64,000 nucleotides of DNA from Nymphaea colorata (lineage: Eukaryota; Streptophyta; Magnoliopsida; Nymphaeales; Nymphaeaceae): assembly GCF_008831285.2 (NCBI RefSeq), contig NC_045146.1, positions 18,283,149 through 18,347,148 on the forward strand. Direction: 5' to 3'. Numbering within the stretch: position 1 is the stretch's first letter; the number at the start of each line of letters is the position of its first letter. The notes under the pieces were generated by a model. That model saw nothing but the letters and a program-made list of their open reading frames with translations, did no database searches and had not been told where the DNA came from. This document shows positions 12,425-25,000 of the stretch, piece after piece. Made by a program: the position numbers and the translations under genes.

Positions 12425-15181
12425 TGCTCCTACTTAGAGCAGTGTTATCTGTATCGTATGATACGGACCCGTATCGTACGATACGACTCGTTTGGGTGAA
12501 GAAAACCCAGACGATATGGGTTTGATACATGATACGCCTGTGTATTGCACCTGTATCGGGTGTATCGTACGATACATGGGCTGTATTGTACGATACACAT
12601 GATACACCCCATATCTTACGATATGGGGATAAAATTTAAAAAAGGGGCCCGAGGTCCCTTTTTGCTTCATTCTTTTAAACTGAAACACTCTCTCTAAACT
12701 TCTCTAAAGCCTGTGAGAGGGAGAAATTTTGCTGGTTTCTCCAAAAAACTCGCTGATTTGAGGAAGAAATCATCGATTTGATGAACTCACGATGTATTTT
12801 ACTAAACTTGTAATAGATCATGAATGTTTTAATATGTTATTTTGAATCTCTTAGTCTTACTTTTCATTTTTCGAATTTGTTGTTGGTATATATGCCTATG
12901 GTTTATGAATGATGAATCATTAATGTTCTTTATGTGTGATGAGTTTTTTTATATGAAATACATTGTTCTTAATCTTTCTGATTTTTTGGCTATTTTTCTT
13001 TATTTTTCATAATTTTTTACTAAATTTTTAGTGTTTTTTAATTTAAAAAAATCAATTTTACGATATGTTACGGTGCATTTACGATACGAGTGGTATAGGA
13101 CAGCCAGAACGATACATGATACGATACACCAGTTTCAACATTGACTTAGAGGCAAGGCCACTTTAGACAGAATGTCTTGCAAAGAGTGAATATTGGGAAA
13201 AAGAAAAAAAAGAAAAGAAACAGCCAATAATGCTCAAGGTGCCAAAGGATGAATGTTGAACTCATTTGACAAAAGTAAGGATTAGCAAAGTGAAGCTTCC
13301 TAATGCTGAAAACTTTTAGGCTTTTAGCATAGTCACCTCCCTGTTGTTTTCCCTTCTCTCTTGTCTTCCATTTTGGTGGCAGCAGCTAGGACATTGTTTT
13401 CATAAAATGCAGTTCATTGGTTTAAATCTAATAGTAGTAAATCCAACGGAAATCCTCACTTGTCAGCATGACAGCAAGCATAGACTGGCAGCCAAGAGTA
13501 AATGGAATGACCTAGTTAAATGCAGTCTTCAGAGAATGACTAGTACAACCCAATGTTGGTTCAATTAGGACAATCTATCTCATTGAATGTTCAATGTTGA
13601 ACATTAATGAGGAGAAAGATAGAGGGAGTTGTTCCAGTTGTCTGGTTGAACTTGAATCTTTAGGACTGTGACCTGCCATGTGAACACCAGATTTTTTGTT
13701 ACTTTTAAATGCAATTGACTGTGTCCAAGTATCTAATTCTTCCAAGACCTACTGTGTCTAACACTGTCTACTTATGACACGAAGCTCGTGGTTGTCAATG
13801 CAATACAAGTGATCATTGATGAAGGTTTTCTTCTTGACAATAATGTGAAGATGCTTAGCTTTTTTGGTAGAAGCAACGAACTCATTTCTTTGTTGAGGCA
13901 CTAAATGTGAAAAGGAAGAGATGTTGGTTGTTTCTTATTTGATTACTAAATTGCTGGGTACCATGTGACATGGGTACAAGTAATTTGCCCAGGTACCTGT
14001 GTTGGTACGTGGGTATGGCGACACGGGTATGTGGGTACGGCTGGGAATGGCTGCATTTTTAAAACATTTAAAATTATATTTTCAAACTTAATTTTTTTCT
14101 CTAATTTTGATTTTTCCTTTCTTTTATATTTCCTTTCCATTTAGATTCTATATTTTCCTCCCATTTTTCTTATGATAAACAATGTTTTGTTTGTGTTTTG
14201 TTTGAGACTTTCTTATGAGATTATAAGTGTGAACTATTAATGTTTTTTTTTTCATTTTATCATTTTTAAGAATATAAAATTTGTTGTACCTGCGTACCCA
14301 CAATTTTCAAAATTGTTGTATCTGAACCCCTACAGCCGTACCCGAACCCGTACCGTACCCGCACCCATGTGACATAGGCTGAGAATATAGGCATTCTTGA
14401 TGATAAGCCCATGGTTTTCTCTGGTGATTCTTATGCATCTCAAATTGTCAACATTAATGACTTTCTCAATGGCAAGGTCCATCAAGAATTGGGCATGAGC
14501 ATCTCTTCTTTGCTTTCTTATGTTCTCTAGTTCCTCGTTATTGTTGGTGTTTGGCCATGCACGTTATATTGCTTTTCTTTTCAGATCCCAATTAGGATTG
14601 GTAGACTGACTTGTTTATTCAAAGGGTTTGTTGATTCTAGTTTCTCCTTCTCTCTTTTCATGCAAAGAAAATTCTCTTGGGGTGTGAGATCTGGCTATAT
14701 TAGTTCAACCTGCTGTACTTGTGGCACCCATCATAACACTGAAAATTTTGAGGTCGAGGCCCCTGAACTACAGGAGACTTTATATACTACACCTGGTCGT
14801 CCACTTAGTCTTGTTATTCAAATGGCTTAACTTGGTTTTGTGTTTATTATAATTGAGAGATGCTGCTTGTCAATCAGTGCATTGTGGCCCTTGTGGCTAT
14901 CCATTTACTAGTTAATGAGATCCAGACGGTTTGTAACCTTTTGGATGGTTTGTGCTTGATACCTCTTCATCCTTCAGATTTCGTCTTCCTTTCTCTGTTA
15001 GTCTTTTGCAATATATTGTGTTGTTATTCATACCTACATGAGTCTAGGTTATGCTGCTATGTTTTGTATGTTTATTGAGATGATTCTAGTTTGCCCCTAT
15101 CTGCATTGAACATGTATGAGTGGTCTAGATTCTCATTGTATCCCTGATGCTGCATCCCTACCTATGTGACATAGGAGCCTC

Positions 15182-15261
<80 letters not shown>

Positions 15262-16765
15262 TATTATATATACATGCGTGCATGTGTGTAGTGTAGACAT
15301 TTTGTCATTGGATGCCTGATTTCTTGTTTCCTGTAATCCTTCAACTTGCTATTTTGGGTTTTCATGTCTCCATATAGGCCTAGAATGTGCTGTTAGGAGA
15401 TGTTAGTTCCTAGCTGCTGATTTGGATACTACAGGGTACCACTTCCTCGATGGGTGCTGCAAGAAATGGATAAAGAGCCAAATCTGTCATATACTGACAA
15501 GGCTGGAAGGAGAGACAGGGAATGCCTGTCCTTGGGGTGTGACATGCTTCCTGTCTTAAATGGTCGATCTCCATTGCAAGCATATTCTGATTTCATGAGG
15601 AACTTCAGGGACACATTCAAGGGGTATCTGGGAGCTGTCGTCACAGTATGTTTCAAAGTTATCTTCCTCTAAATTATACACTGGCCAGCCTACATTTAGG
15701 TAGATTATGTTTTGGTACTAAAGTTACACCTGTTTTGATGAATTATGATCTCTATCAGGGAATTCAGATTGGCATGGGACCTGGAGGTGAGCTTAGATAT
15801 CCATATTTTCCTTCTGAACCATTGAGAATGAACTCAGAAGACTTTGGCAAGTTTCAGTGCTTTGACAAGGTACCGTTCCAAGACCTTTATGAGTTTCTTC
15901 TCCTTTTATTCTCTTTTTCTTTGTTCCATCTCCTCACCTTAATGTATTGTCATTTTGTTACTATCAGTTCATGCTTGCTTCGTTGAGGGCCTGTGCTAGG
16001 GCAATTGGGAAGGATGACTGGGGAAATGGTGTTCCTTTTGATGTGATGGACTTTGAAGAGAATGGTCCACATCAAACTAGTTTTTTCAGGAATGAAGGAT
16101 ATTGTGATTCACCTCAAGGGCGATTTTTCCTTAGCTGGTATTCTGGTATGCTCCTTCTTCATGGTGAAAGATTGTGCATGGCAGCTGAGACTATATTCCA
16201 TGGAACTGGTGTAAGGCTCTATGGTAAGATTGCTGGGATACATTGGCATTATACAACGGCTTCACATCCTCTGGAGCTTACTGCTGGTTACTACAACACC
16301 TCCACAAGGGATGGCTATCTCCCCATTGCACGTATGTTTGGCAGGCATGGGGTGACTTTGTGTTGTACATGCTTTGATCTCCGTGATGCTGAAGAGAAGA
16401 AGACGAACACAAACAGCAGTCCAGAAGGGTTGCTTAAGCAACTCATGTACGCTGCCTTCTCTGCAAATATACCCGTGTCTGGTGAAAACTCGCTGCCATA
16501 TCTGGATGATGCCTCCTGTAGACAGATCTTGAAGACCTCCAAGATGTATCCAGATGGCTACCATGAAAGTCCCTCCTCTTTCAATTTCGTGAGGATGGAT
16601 AAGAACATGTTTGGCGGTAAAAGCTGGTCCCAGTTTTTGCGGCTGGTGAAGGAGTTATCCCATGAAAGAAATGTAAAAGACCATTTTAATTCCAGACGAA
16701 CTGAATCTCATCTATCCTTCAAATCATCGGTTGAAAGGTGTGGAAGAGCTGTGGCATACTATTAA
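10380..16765 (+). CDS. Beta-amylase-like protein (GH14), predicted plastid-targeted, probably catalytically altered
   Basis: There are four exons: 10380-10954, 15435-15645, 15759-15869 and 15968-16765. All junctions are GT-AG with consistent phases, giving 564 aa. The first 60 or so residues are rich in Ser, Arg and Pro with few acids, like a chloroplast transit peptide. The GH14 domain starts near residue 104. Glycoside hydrolase family 14 releases maltose from starch chain ends. Both catalytic glutamates are present: E273 in [11 protein letters not shown] and E472 in GENSLPY. T433 of the inner loop and the KIAGIHWHY motif are also present. However, the flexible loop usually reading HQCGGNVGD is replaced by HQSGRGFR and is about four residues shorter. 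The motif DVWWG reads EVWWG (E145). BAM4 and BAM9 of Arabidopsis are known non-catalytic members, so a regulatory role is possible. The subclade is not assigned. The GC-rich first exon contrasts with the AT-rich remainder. Confidence 0.93.
10967..11006 (+). repeat. (GA)n(GT)n microsatellite 12 bases inside intron 1 of the beta-amylase gene
   Basis: Twelve GA units followed by eight GT units begin 12 bases after the exon 1 splice donor (CAG at 10952-10954, then gtattc). A tract this close to a donor could vary in length between individuals and affect splicing. Confidence 0.9.
12149..12422. mobile_element. MITE inserted in a (TA)n microsatellite (Micron-like), copy 1
   Basis: The 209-bp core at 12175-12383 is bounded by (TA)13 on the left and (TA)19 on the right. 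Its two ends are inverted repeats of about 46 bp: the left begins GAAACTGGTAGATGCTAGAT and the inverse of the right end begins AAACTAGTAAATGCTAGAT. The core contains no coding sequence. The arrangement matches the Micron family of rice, whose members lie in (TA)n. A related copy is at 52476-52856. Confidence 0.75.
12440..13143. mobile_element. Non-autonomous hAT-type DNA transposon with GTATCGTACGATAC arrays
   Basis: The 704-bp element is flanked by an exact 8-bp duplication, ACTTAGAG, at 12432-12439 and 13144-13151. The left end is CAGTGTTATCTGTATCG; the inverse of the right end is CAATGTTGAAACTGGTGTAT. CAGTGTT-like ends and 8-bp duplications are typical of hAT. The left 190 bases are packed with variants of the palindrome GTATCGTACGATAC. 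The right 80 bases repeat 'gatacgatac'. The centre is AT-rich. No transposase is encoded. It lies in intron 1 of the beta-amylase gene, 17 bases from a (TA)n tract. Confidence 0.88.
13961..14377. mobile_element. GGGTAC-family hAT-type element, copy A
   Basis: The left end is CCATGTGACATGGGTAC; the inverse of the right end is CTATGTCACATGGGTGC. The flanking octamers GCTGGGTA and GCTGAGAA match at 6 of 8 positions and look like a decayed target duplication. The first 90 bases carry repeats of GGGTAC and GGGTATG, the last 90 their inverse, and the centre is AT-rich. It lies in beta-amylase intron 1. Confidence 0.75.
15183..15274. repeat. Compound microsatellite (CT)n(CA)n ending in TATATA
   Basis: About 29 CT units, with one interruption, are followed by about 10 CA units and a short TA run. 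On the other strand the order is TA, GT, GA. Confidence 0.9.
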
Positions 16766-17768
16766 AATGCCAACGCTTCTCTGTAGCATTTACAATTCTG
16801 TACATCGGCATACGCCTGTTGATCATTGCAATTGTGATCTTTTTATGCGCACTTGCGTGCCTTCTAAGAATCTCCTTAACGTGATTACCTGTGTTGCTAC
16901 TGCCGTCCTGTGATGTAAATAAGGATGCCCATGTCGATTTTTCAGTAACATTTCTCATTTAGAGCTGCTTATGATGGTCAAATGGCTATTTGTCAGTGTA
17001 CTATTCAGCATGAAGCCCTCAGAAAATAAACGTTCTCACTGTGGCCTTTGCATTTCGAGTAAATCGTTCTGCGTATCCGACTCATGGAGCATCGCAGAAG
17101 CAGAATCCGGTGCAGCAGCACTACGAAAACAAGACCTTTCTCTTAAACTAAGGAAAAGAAGAAAATTCCAAGACTCACGATGGCAACGAGGACCTTGTTT
17201 GCCTATGTATGTATGTATGGAAATTTGATAAATACCAGACCACTGGGATGAGGGATTAACACCAGATGTGTTAAAATTAATTATTAAAGTATTTATTTTG
17301 CAATCTGAACTTATAGATATGATCTTAAGATTGGTTTGGTCTGAAACATATTGAGTTATTTACTTTAATAATGTTTATATATATATATATATATGTTAAC
17401 TGTGATCCGGATCCTAAGTTGACAGAAGCAAATTTGCCCAGTACAAGGGTTCCTATAAGTTTTATAGAAGGTTGGTTCTACATAGACAGCTTCAGCAGAG
17501 CAAACAAACTTTAGTTTCTTCAAACCTACCAAAAATAACCTTAGTAAGACCCATAAACTCTGTAACTTCTCTACTATTATTAGAGGAATGGAAGCTGATA
17601 TGGTCACATATGGCTACAGGGATCACTATCATGTATTAGATCCAACCTATTATAAGATCTAAAGTTCATATCCAACATCAAGATTAGATTAGGGTTTATC
17701 TCATCGAACGAGCGAAAACGTGAATGTCATCGCCTCATCACCATCATTAGCGGTAAACCACCAACTCT

Positions 17769-17876
<108 letters not shown>

Positions 17877-18407
17877 ACACAGTGAGAGGTCCAGTCTTAG
17901 TGTCACTTGACATTACTGTTAACTGTCGCCACCTTGTACTTCGACCACGTGAAGGTACATTTTGGCAGGTGAGGTTGAGGTTGGGAGTAACATTTTTGAG
18001 AGCTTGGTCTCTAAATACTAGGGGAAAGGTTCCATGATGCATTCATTTAACACGTTCCATAAAGATATCAAATCAAACTTAGATATGTCATCTGTAAGCT
18101 TGATTTAGGCAGATCAGCTGCTGAAGCATCAAAACTCAAACGTATCAAGGCCCTTTGCGCAATTGAAATTCAAAACGCAATGTACTTTTTCGTTCAAAAA
18201 CGCAAGAGCCACTTATTTTACATGCGAAAACTTCGGTTGAGAGATCGTTGACATCGTGCTGCTCACTCGAGTGACAGGGATCAAGATTGCTGCATTTGCA
18301 ACTTCTTGGTAATCACTGATGCCCTTTTTCCTTGTATTCTTCAAAGAAGTTCACCAATGTACAGAAATTTTCTACATAACTGAAAATGTAGATTTCTAAT
18401 CCCAATG

Positions 18408-18541
18408 GGTCTGTTTGGCAAACAGAACAGTAGGCACCTGTTCTATGAATATGACCTAAAGATAGAACCAGATTTACAAAACACCTTAAAAAGTGTTCAT
18501 GCAACAGTTACAAACTGTTCCCTTTGCCAAACAGGCTCTAT
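18408..18541. mobile_element. Small foldback MITE
   Basis: The left end, GGTCTGTTTGGCAAACAGAA, pairs with the right end, 'ccctttgccaaacaggctc', over about 20 bases. The size is about 134 bp and there is no coding capacity. No clear target duplication was found. Confidence 0.5.
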
Positions 18542-19092
18542 AAGTCAAATCAAAATCCAAGCTGAGATTCATACAACAATGGTGCTTGTATCTAGAAAGG
18601 CTCCACAAAGCATGGGACCTCTGAGGTAACTATGGGACCTGTGAGGTAAATATGCTTCTTCAAGAGAGAGCAGTCTGATCCAAGAGAATTTGTTTATGTA
18701 TACCATAGTAGATGGAGTTACAGTGCCATCACCTGTGGCTTTTGTGAATGTAAAGCTCTCAGATTTGCTTTCCCACGACCAGAATATGCTTCTTAACTTT
18801 TTAGGTCTTATCTCAAGTTGCCTTTCATGTCCTTCCGGCTACAGCTTGGCATGCCTTTTCTGGAATTCATTGAGCCAAGTGTTTTAAGCCCCTCGTCCTC
18901 CAAGCATCACTGCAAACCTCTCTCACACACACACAATTTCATGGAACAATAAGAACACAAAAGGGCAGTCGATATCGAGTTTCACATATATACAGCACAT
19001 GGCTATCAAAATCTTTTCATCAGCCTTTCCAAGGATGTTGCTTAGAATGCATTTACAACAAAAGCAGCAGAAGGATTCCGCAAACTCAGCAA

Positions 19093-22000
19093 TTAAGGCC
19101 CATTTGGTGCATCATCTAGCTCAACTGACAAATAAAAAGAAACGACGTTAGAAAGGTTTAACCAGAAAAAAGTATCACCACTTGGTTGGGTATGATTGAA
19201 AAGATTGAAAGAACTTACTGCTCAAGATAAAACCTTGCAATAGGTTTTGTGCTTTCTCAGCCTGTTCTGGACTACCAGATATTTTTATCATGTTCTCCAC
19301 AAGCTCAACTTTTGCCCCTGATATCTGCATTTGAGTGATTTTGATAGCACGTCATCATTAGCCTCATGATTATCACCCAAACAAAAATGAAAATAGAGAC
19401 ACTACCTCGCTTATTTGCATAAGCTTGTTTTTCGATCTTGTTAGGGCAGCTGTTGCATGTTCAGATATGGCAACTTCGACAGTTGTTTTAGTCACAATTG
19501 CTGCTGGGAACCTAAGAGGCAAAAATCAACAATGAGAAGGACAATATAAGATCCAAATCATAAATTGATATATGATACAATCATTTGAAAGGACAAAAGT
19601 CAACAGTGAGAAGCATCAACTACAGATATACCTTTCAGGTGCATTTGGCACCCCATCACGAGCACTACTTTCTTCCATAGCCGGTGCTCTACTGCCATCG
19701 CCTTCCGTTAGGCTAGTGAGTAGCACATCCTGCTGTGCACAAAGTCAAATTCATAAGATAGACATAATCTAATCAACCATCTGATTGCCATAACATATCA
19801 GTTCCACTTCCAATCATATATCATTAGAAAAGCCAGCAGGCCAGTTAAATAGGTGACAATTTATTGAAAGAAAAAAAAAACTGTCAGATGGGTGTGGGTA
19901 CAATTCAAGTACGGATACAACAATCACTTAAAAATCCATGCATTTTGTTAAAAATGAAAAGGGTTTAATGCATTCCGGATCGGGTCTGAGCAGACCTGAT
20001 CCACAACATACCATGATGTGTCCCATGTCATGGTGTCCATACATGTATGGGACCAATATGCCGCACCCATGTTACTTAGAAAAAAGGGCTTCACTTTACA
20101 GATTTATGTATAAGAATATGATTGATGCAAACATGAGGAAAATATCCAAAGGTTATTTATGAACCATTAACTCATTTAAGACTTGCCACCAAGAAGAAAA
20201 CTAGGCTGCACTTTGATTGGAAAAGGCTTCACGTAATCAAGCTTCTGGAAAAGAATTTGACAACTGCCACACTGATTTCATATATATCCAGATTAAAATT
20301 GAATCTTAAATTATAGTGAGCAAGATAGGTGTTCCAGAGGACCAGAAGTACCTTTTATTTTTGTATCCATTATCAAAAACAAGGATAACGGAAGCACTCT
20401 TTTTTTCCTATGATTAGTTCATACTTGAACCATGTTTACCAGTATCACCAATATTTTGACAACATTAAAATGTTAACTCATAATGCCAGTAATATTGACA
20501 AAGAATAGGTATCGACCTAGTAATACAATCATATTATAATATTTCAAACATAAAAATTCTTGCTTGTTGCGTCTTCAAGAATATAGTGCTCCTGAAGTTT
20601 GTTTCCTTTTCTATTTTTCAAAATATTTCATTTCTTCATTTTACTCTTAAGACAAATACCATGAAAACATCTTCCTAGCCTTTCTTATTATTTTTTGTGA
20701 TCCTTTTAGCAGTTTCTTCAGGTGCCTTGATCTTCCAAGAAAAGGAACAATTCTTTTGTTCTCCCAAAAAATTGTAACATTAAGAAATATAGTCAGGAAT
20801 TATATAGTAATATAATTTTCAGCACTGCACATAGTATAGGACAAGGTAAAAAATTTGCACTTCAAGCCTCCACCAGGTTCATAAGGAATAAAAATAATGT
20901 GTGGAAAAGAAAACCTAGCTATAAAAGTATTGGATCTAATGGCATATCTTATATTCACAGGCATATCCCACTTCTCTTTAGGAAAAACAAAAAAAAAATA
21001 TTTTATCAGTTTAAGCAACAAATTAACTTTATTAAATAATAAAATATGTTCTTCACTTGAAAATTGTGTCATATCTAACGTCTGTGTGTGTATGCATGCA
21101 AATACCTTTGTGTGCTTTTAAAAATTTTGCAGGGTAGTAAACATAACTGTTCTTGTCTAGTCATAAAGACTGTTTCATCCACTTCAAACTACAATAAAGA
21201 GGGTAAACGGTAGTATGTGATACCCTACTCATGTAAACAAAACTGGTCATATCCAATCATAAAGACTGTTTCATCCACTTCAAACTAGAATAAAGCGGGT
21301 AACGGTAGTATGTGATACTCTACTCATGTAAACATAACCGTTCACATCCAGTCATAAAGACTGTTTCATCTACTTCAAACTACAATAGAGAGGGTAAAAC
21401 TAATAAAGTAAGACAATAAGGTGTGGTAAAACGTTTAAGTAGATTAATCCTAGTAAAACTAGTGTAAAAATATCGTCATCCTGACCACGGATGTTAACAC
21501 AGACCCAAGACAGTATGCTCAGCATGAAGCCAGAGAATGCTTGCAGTTTCTAGATAACATTAACAAAATTAAACAAATAAAAGTGCTTAGAATATGAAAA
21601 AGAACAACCAGAAAGTCTGCTTCGTGCATAAGCAATAAAGGAACCCAGTCTTCCTAAAGGCACATCAAGGAAAAAACAAAAAAGCCTAAAGATACACTTG
21701 CAAAGACAACTACTATCAAGTAGAATTGTCCCTGTAAATGCTACCACGTACTGAACATTAAAGCTAGCTCATAGGCTTTAGGCAACAGTGGCACAAGAAA
21801 AGAGGAGGTCTGCATGCCATTGGATGACATGGATATTTACCCAAGAAAATGCAGGACTGCAGCTGTTCGCAAGCATTCACATGCATATGAAAACTGAAAA
21901 GTGAATGACCAGATAGGTGGTTCATGTAAGTGAATGACCTGTGCATGGGTACAGGTATGGTTTAGGTATGGGTACAGAAATATGGGTATGGACACGGCAA

Positions 22001-25000
22001 CTTTAAAAAATATGGGTACAGCGGCACGGCATGACATATATAAGTATATATGCAAAATAACATAGAAAAATAAAAATGAAAGCAACATCTAAATAAAAAA
22101 ATGATTTTAAATAAAAACATGACATGTTGATGAACAATAACTGTAGACATAATGAAAACTGAGTTGGAAAAATTAGATCACAGAAACTTAAGCAGTTTCG
22201 ATCGATGTCTAAGTACCCACTTTGGGTATGGGTAAGGCGACACAGGTACGTGGACCTTATTGAAGTACCCATGTGAGATGTGACTTAGCCAAAATCTGGT
22301 GAACTACAACAGTGTGAGTACCTGTCATCTGAGACAGAAATCTTGTCATTGACTCTTCCTCAGAGGCACTAATTTACACATTATAAATGGACCTAAAGAA
22401 GAAACTGCTATAGAGGTACAAGTTTCACACTTGCGTTCACCCATAAAGTGCTATCAATTAGCTAGATGGAAAGACGATCAGCCAATGGGCATGGTAGAAT
22501 TTAAAAGTGGCCAATATGTACCTAAAGAAAACGGAACAATGAGGAAGCGTCAAATCTGACACATGGCTTGGAATACATAAAAGCTAAGGTGGAAAAGAGT
22601 AAATGACTGAAAGTGATCGGAAGATTATTAGCGAGAAGAATCAAGCAGAATGTCCAGATGAGGAACCAAATGGGAATCTAAGAAATTATTTTCTTACCTT
22701 CAGAGTGGTTCACGCTTCTCATTAAGTACCATGTTTCTATATAGGATTATCTCTCACTGTACTCAAAAGAAGTTTATAACTTCAATGCAGGATTGTGTTT
22801 TTATTATATTTTTTTTGTCCTGTTAGAGTTCATCCTTTCAACACAGTGTAAGTGGCAACTATCTATGCTGCAGTCTTCATCGTCTTGGCATTACAAATCT
22901 CCTTCCATTTTTTTTCGAAATCTAATCATTTTACAGAACAATCCACGGGTAAAACAGCCAATACCCCTATTTTTCATATGTGTACATATAGCTTAAATAA
23001 CTTATATTTCTGATTTCAACCTACCGAAAATTGAGTATCCTTTATATTTTAGAAAGAGAATGTAAAATAAAAAATTTAAAAAAAAAACAAAATGCAAGTT
23101 AAAATTGAAATTTTGCATTTAATTAAATAGAACACAGAACAACCCAAAGAACCACAAATGAAGAAACAAACCTTGTGAACACACAAGACACCAGAAGCAC
23201 ACTTTCAATCTCATTTATTTAAAGCTGCCTTACTAAAAGCTTCAAGAATAACATTCAAGTCATTACTAGTAACATCCACCAATCAGTTGTTCACCTTTGT
23301 TGGCCTTGGTACTGCACCAGGCTGCAAGCTCTGAACGGATATTAAAGGAGGACCGTCTTCTTCACAACCTTTAGGCAATGTATTCCTAATGGGGGGAATG
23401 GGCTCAACTGTACCCACATTACCAATACTGCTGTCTACAGGTATAGATAGAGACTCCCTTGACAAGGAGTTCTCAGCAAAGAAATAACCTCGCAGTCTGT
23501 CAGTCAACTGAAGAAGAGCTTGTCGGGCTGCCCTTATCTCACCCACAATCTACAAACATATGCCTTTCTCATCAATCCTTCATCCTTTTAAATCATATGA
23601 AAATAAGAATATAGCAAATAAGTGAAAAAGGAAAAAGATTGACCTCAACAAGCTCATCAGAACTTGAAGTGCATAATGGATGCTGCTCTCTTGGTAAAAC
23701 ATGCATCTCTGCATTACTTGACCTAGAGATCTCTGTAAGGAAGAGATCCCTCTCACCTAAGTAGTCAATTTCAATAGACGGAACAAGCAGTCTTGTCTTC
23801 ACAATATTTTCTTTGTCGTGAGCAAGATCTACGAGATGGGTTTGTATATGGAGCAAAGCTTCCTGAGCTGGAAAGAGGATGTCATCTTGATCCTACCAGA
23901 ATTAACATAAAATGAAACTAGATGTTAAAAGGTCAGTAACATTTGGACCTACAATATAATGCTCAATGAGATATCAACAGCCTCCAAACTGGCGAAATAA
24001 TCATAAAAGAAGGGAACAACACGACATGAACTCTGTCATAGTAGCAAAGTGGCATTTATTATTCTTCAAAGTTCAAATAAAGGAGCACGTTAATTGGAAA
24101 AGTGACCAGAAAGAACTTCTACCACATGAAATGCTTATTTAAAAATAAATTTATCAGAAGCCGGCAATAAGACAACAGCCTGGAAAAAAGAAAACAAAAA
24201 GCAACATAAAAGATTTAAAATAGAGATCTATTAGCATTTTACCCAATGAGGCAGAGGGAACAACTTTCTTTTCAAACATTGTACAAGGAGTTGTAAATGT
24301 AAAATGTGAATAAATGCAATGGTATCTCATCAAATCAAACAGATTACCAACTATACTTTCTAAAATTTTACACTGCTATCCCAGTACTCTTAGGTTCTTA
24401 GTAACAGGAAACAAGGTCAATCTATATATCAAACACATATTGCTTGTCTTCCCATGAGATCTAGAAGACCCTCTTGAATGTTTTTCAACGGCTTGTTCAA
24501 GCCAACTCAAAGTTCCACCATTCTAATGTCAATGGGACAGCATTTTTTTCAATGTGTCAAGAGGGGAAAAGCCTGGTGAAGTAAGATATGAAGCTTCCGA
24601 AAATAAACTTAAAACAAAAGTCATAGAGATGGTACCTCGTCTGAAGTAATGATAATTGTCTGCTCATGACATCCTGGTACAGCATCAGCAACCTTCACAT
24701 TGACACCAACCTCATCACGAAGCAAAGCAAGTATACCACGATCCTCATCAACAAGTCTATCAACTCTGTCACATGGGCATAGTATCTGGAACACTATCTC
24801 TTCGCTGGAAAATGGTTCCATATTGTCAGCAATATGATTGGCATCTGAATCATATTTTCCATATCCAGATGGCCGCAAGGCATATCCAGAGTTCCTTGTT
24901 CCAGAACCATCAAAGTGTCCTCGTGCTGAACCAGAGTTGATATACGGTCCGAGATCATCATCAGGAAAAACTTGTGGATCAGATGAATGCAATTTACCAT

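Larger units (their letters stand above)
10955..15434 (+). other. Beta-amylase intron 1 (4.5 kb), enlarged by transposons
   Basis: The donor is CAG followed by gtattc, and the acceptor is ctacag before GGTACC. Inside are a MITE within (TA)n tracts (12149-12422), an hAT-type element (12440-13143), a GGGTAC-family element (13961-14377) and a (CT)n(CA)n tract (15183-15260). No coding sequence is recognised within it. The other two introns are short (113 and 98 bases). Confidence 0.85.
19733..23294 (-). other. RCF3-like intron 4 (3.6 kb)
   Basis: This long intron contains a three-unit minisatellite (21136-21398) and GGGTAC-family copy B (21939-22288). The remaining AT-rich sequence shows no gene. 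Its acceptor region reads cacagcag, giving two possible AG sites three bases apart. Confidence 0.8.
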
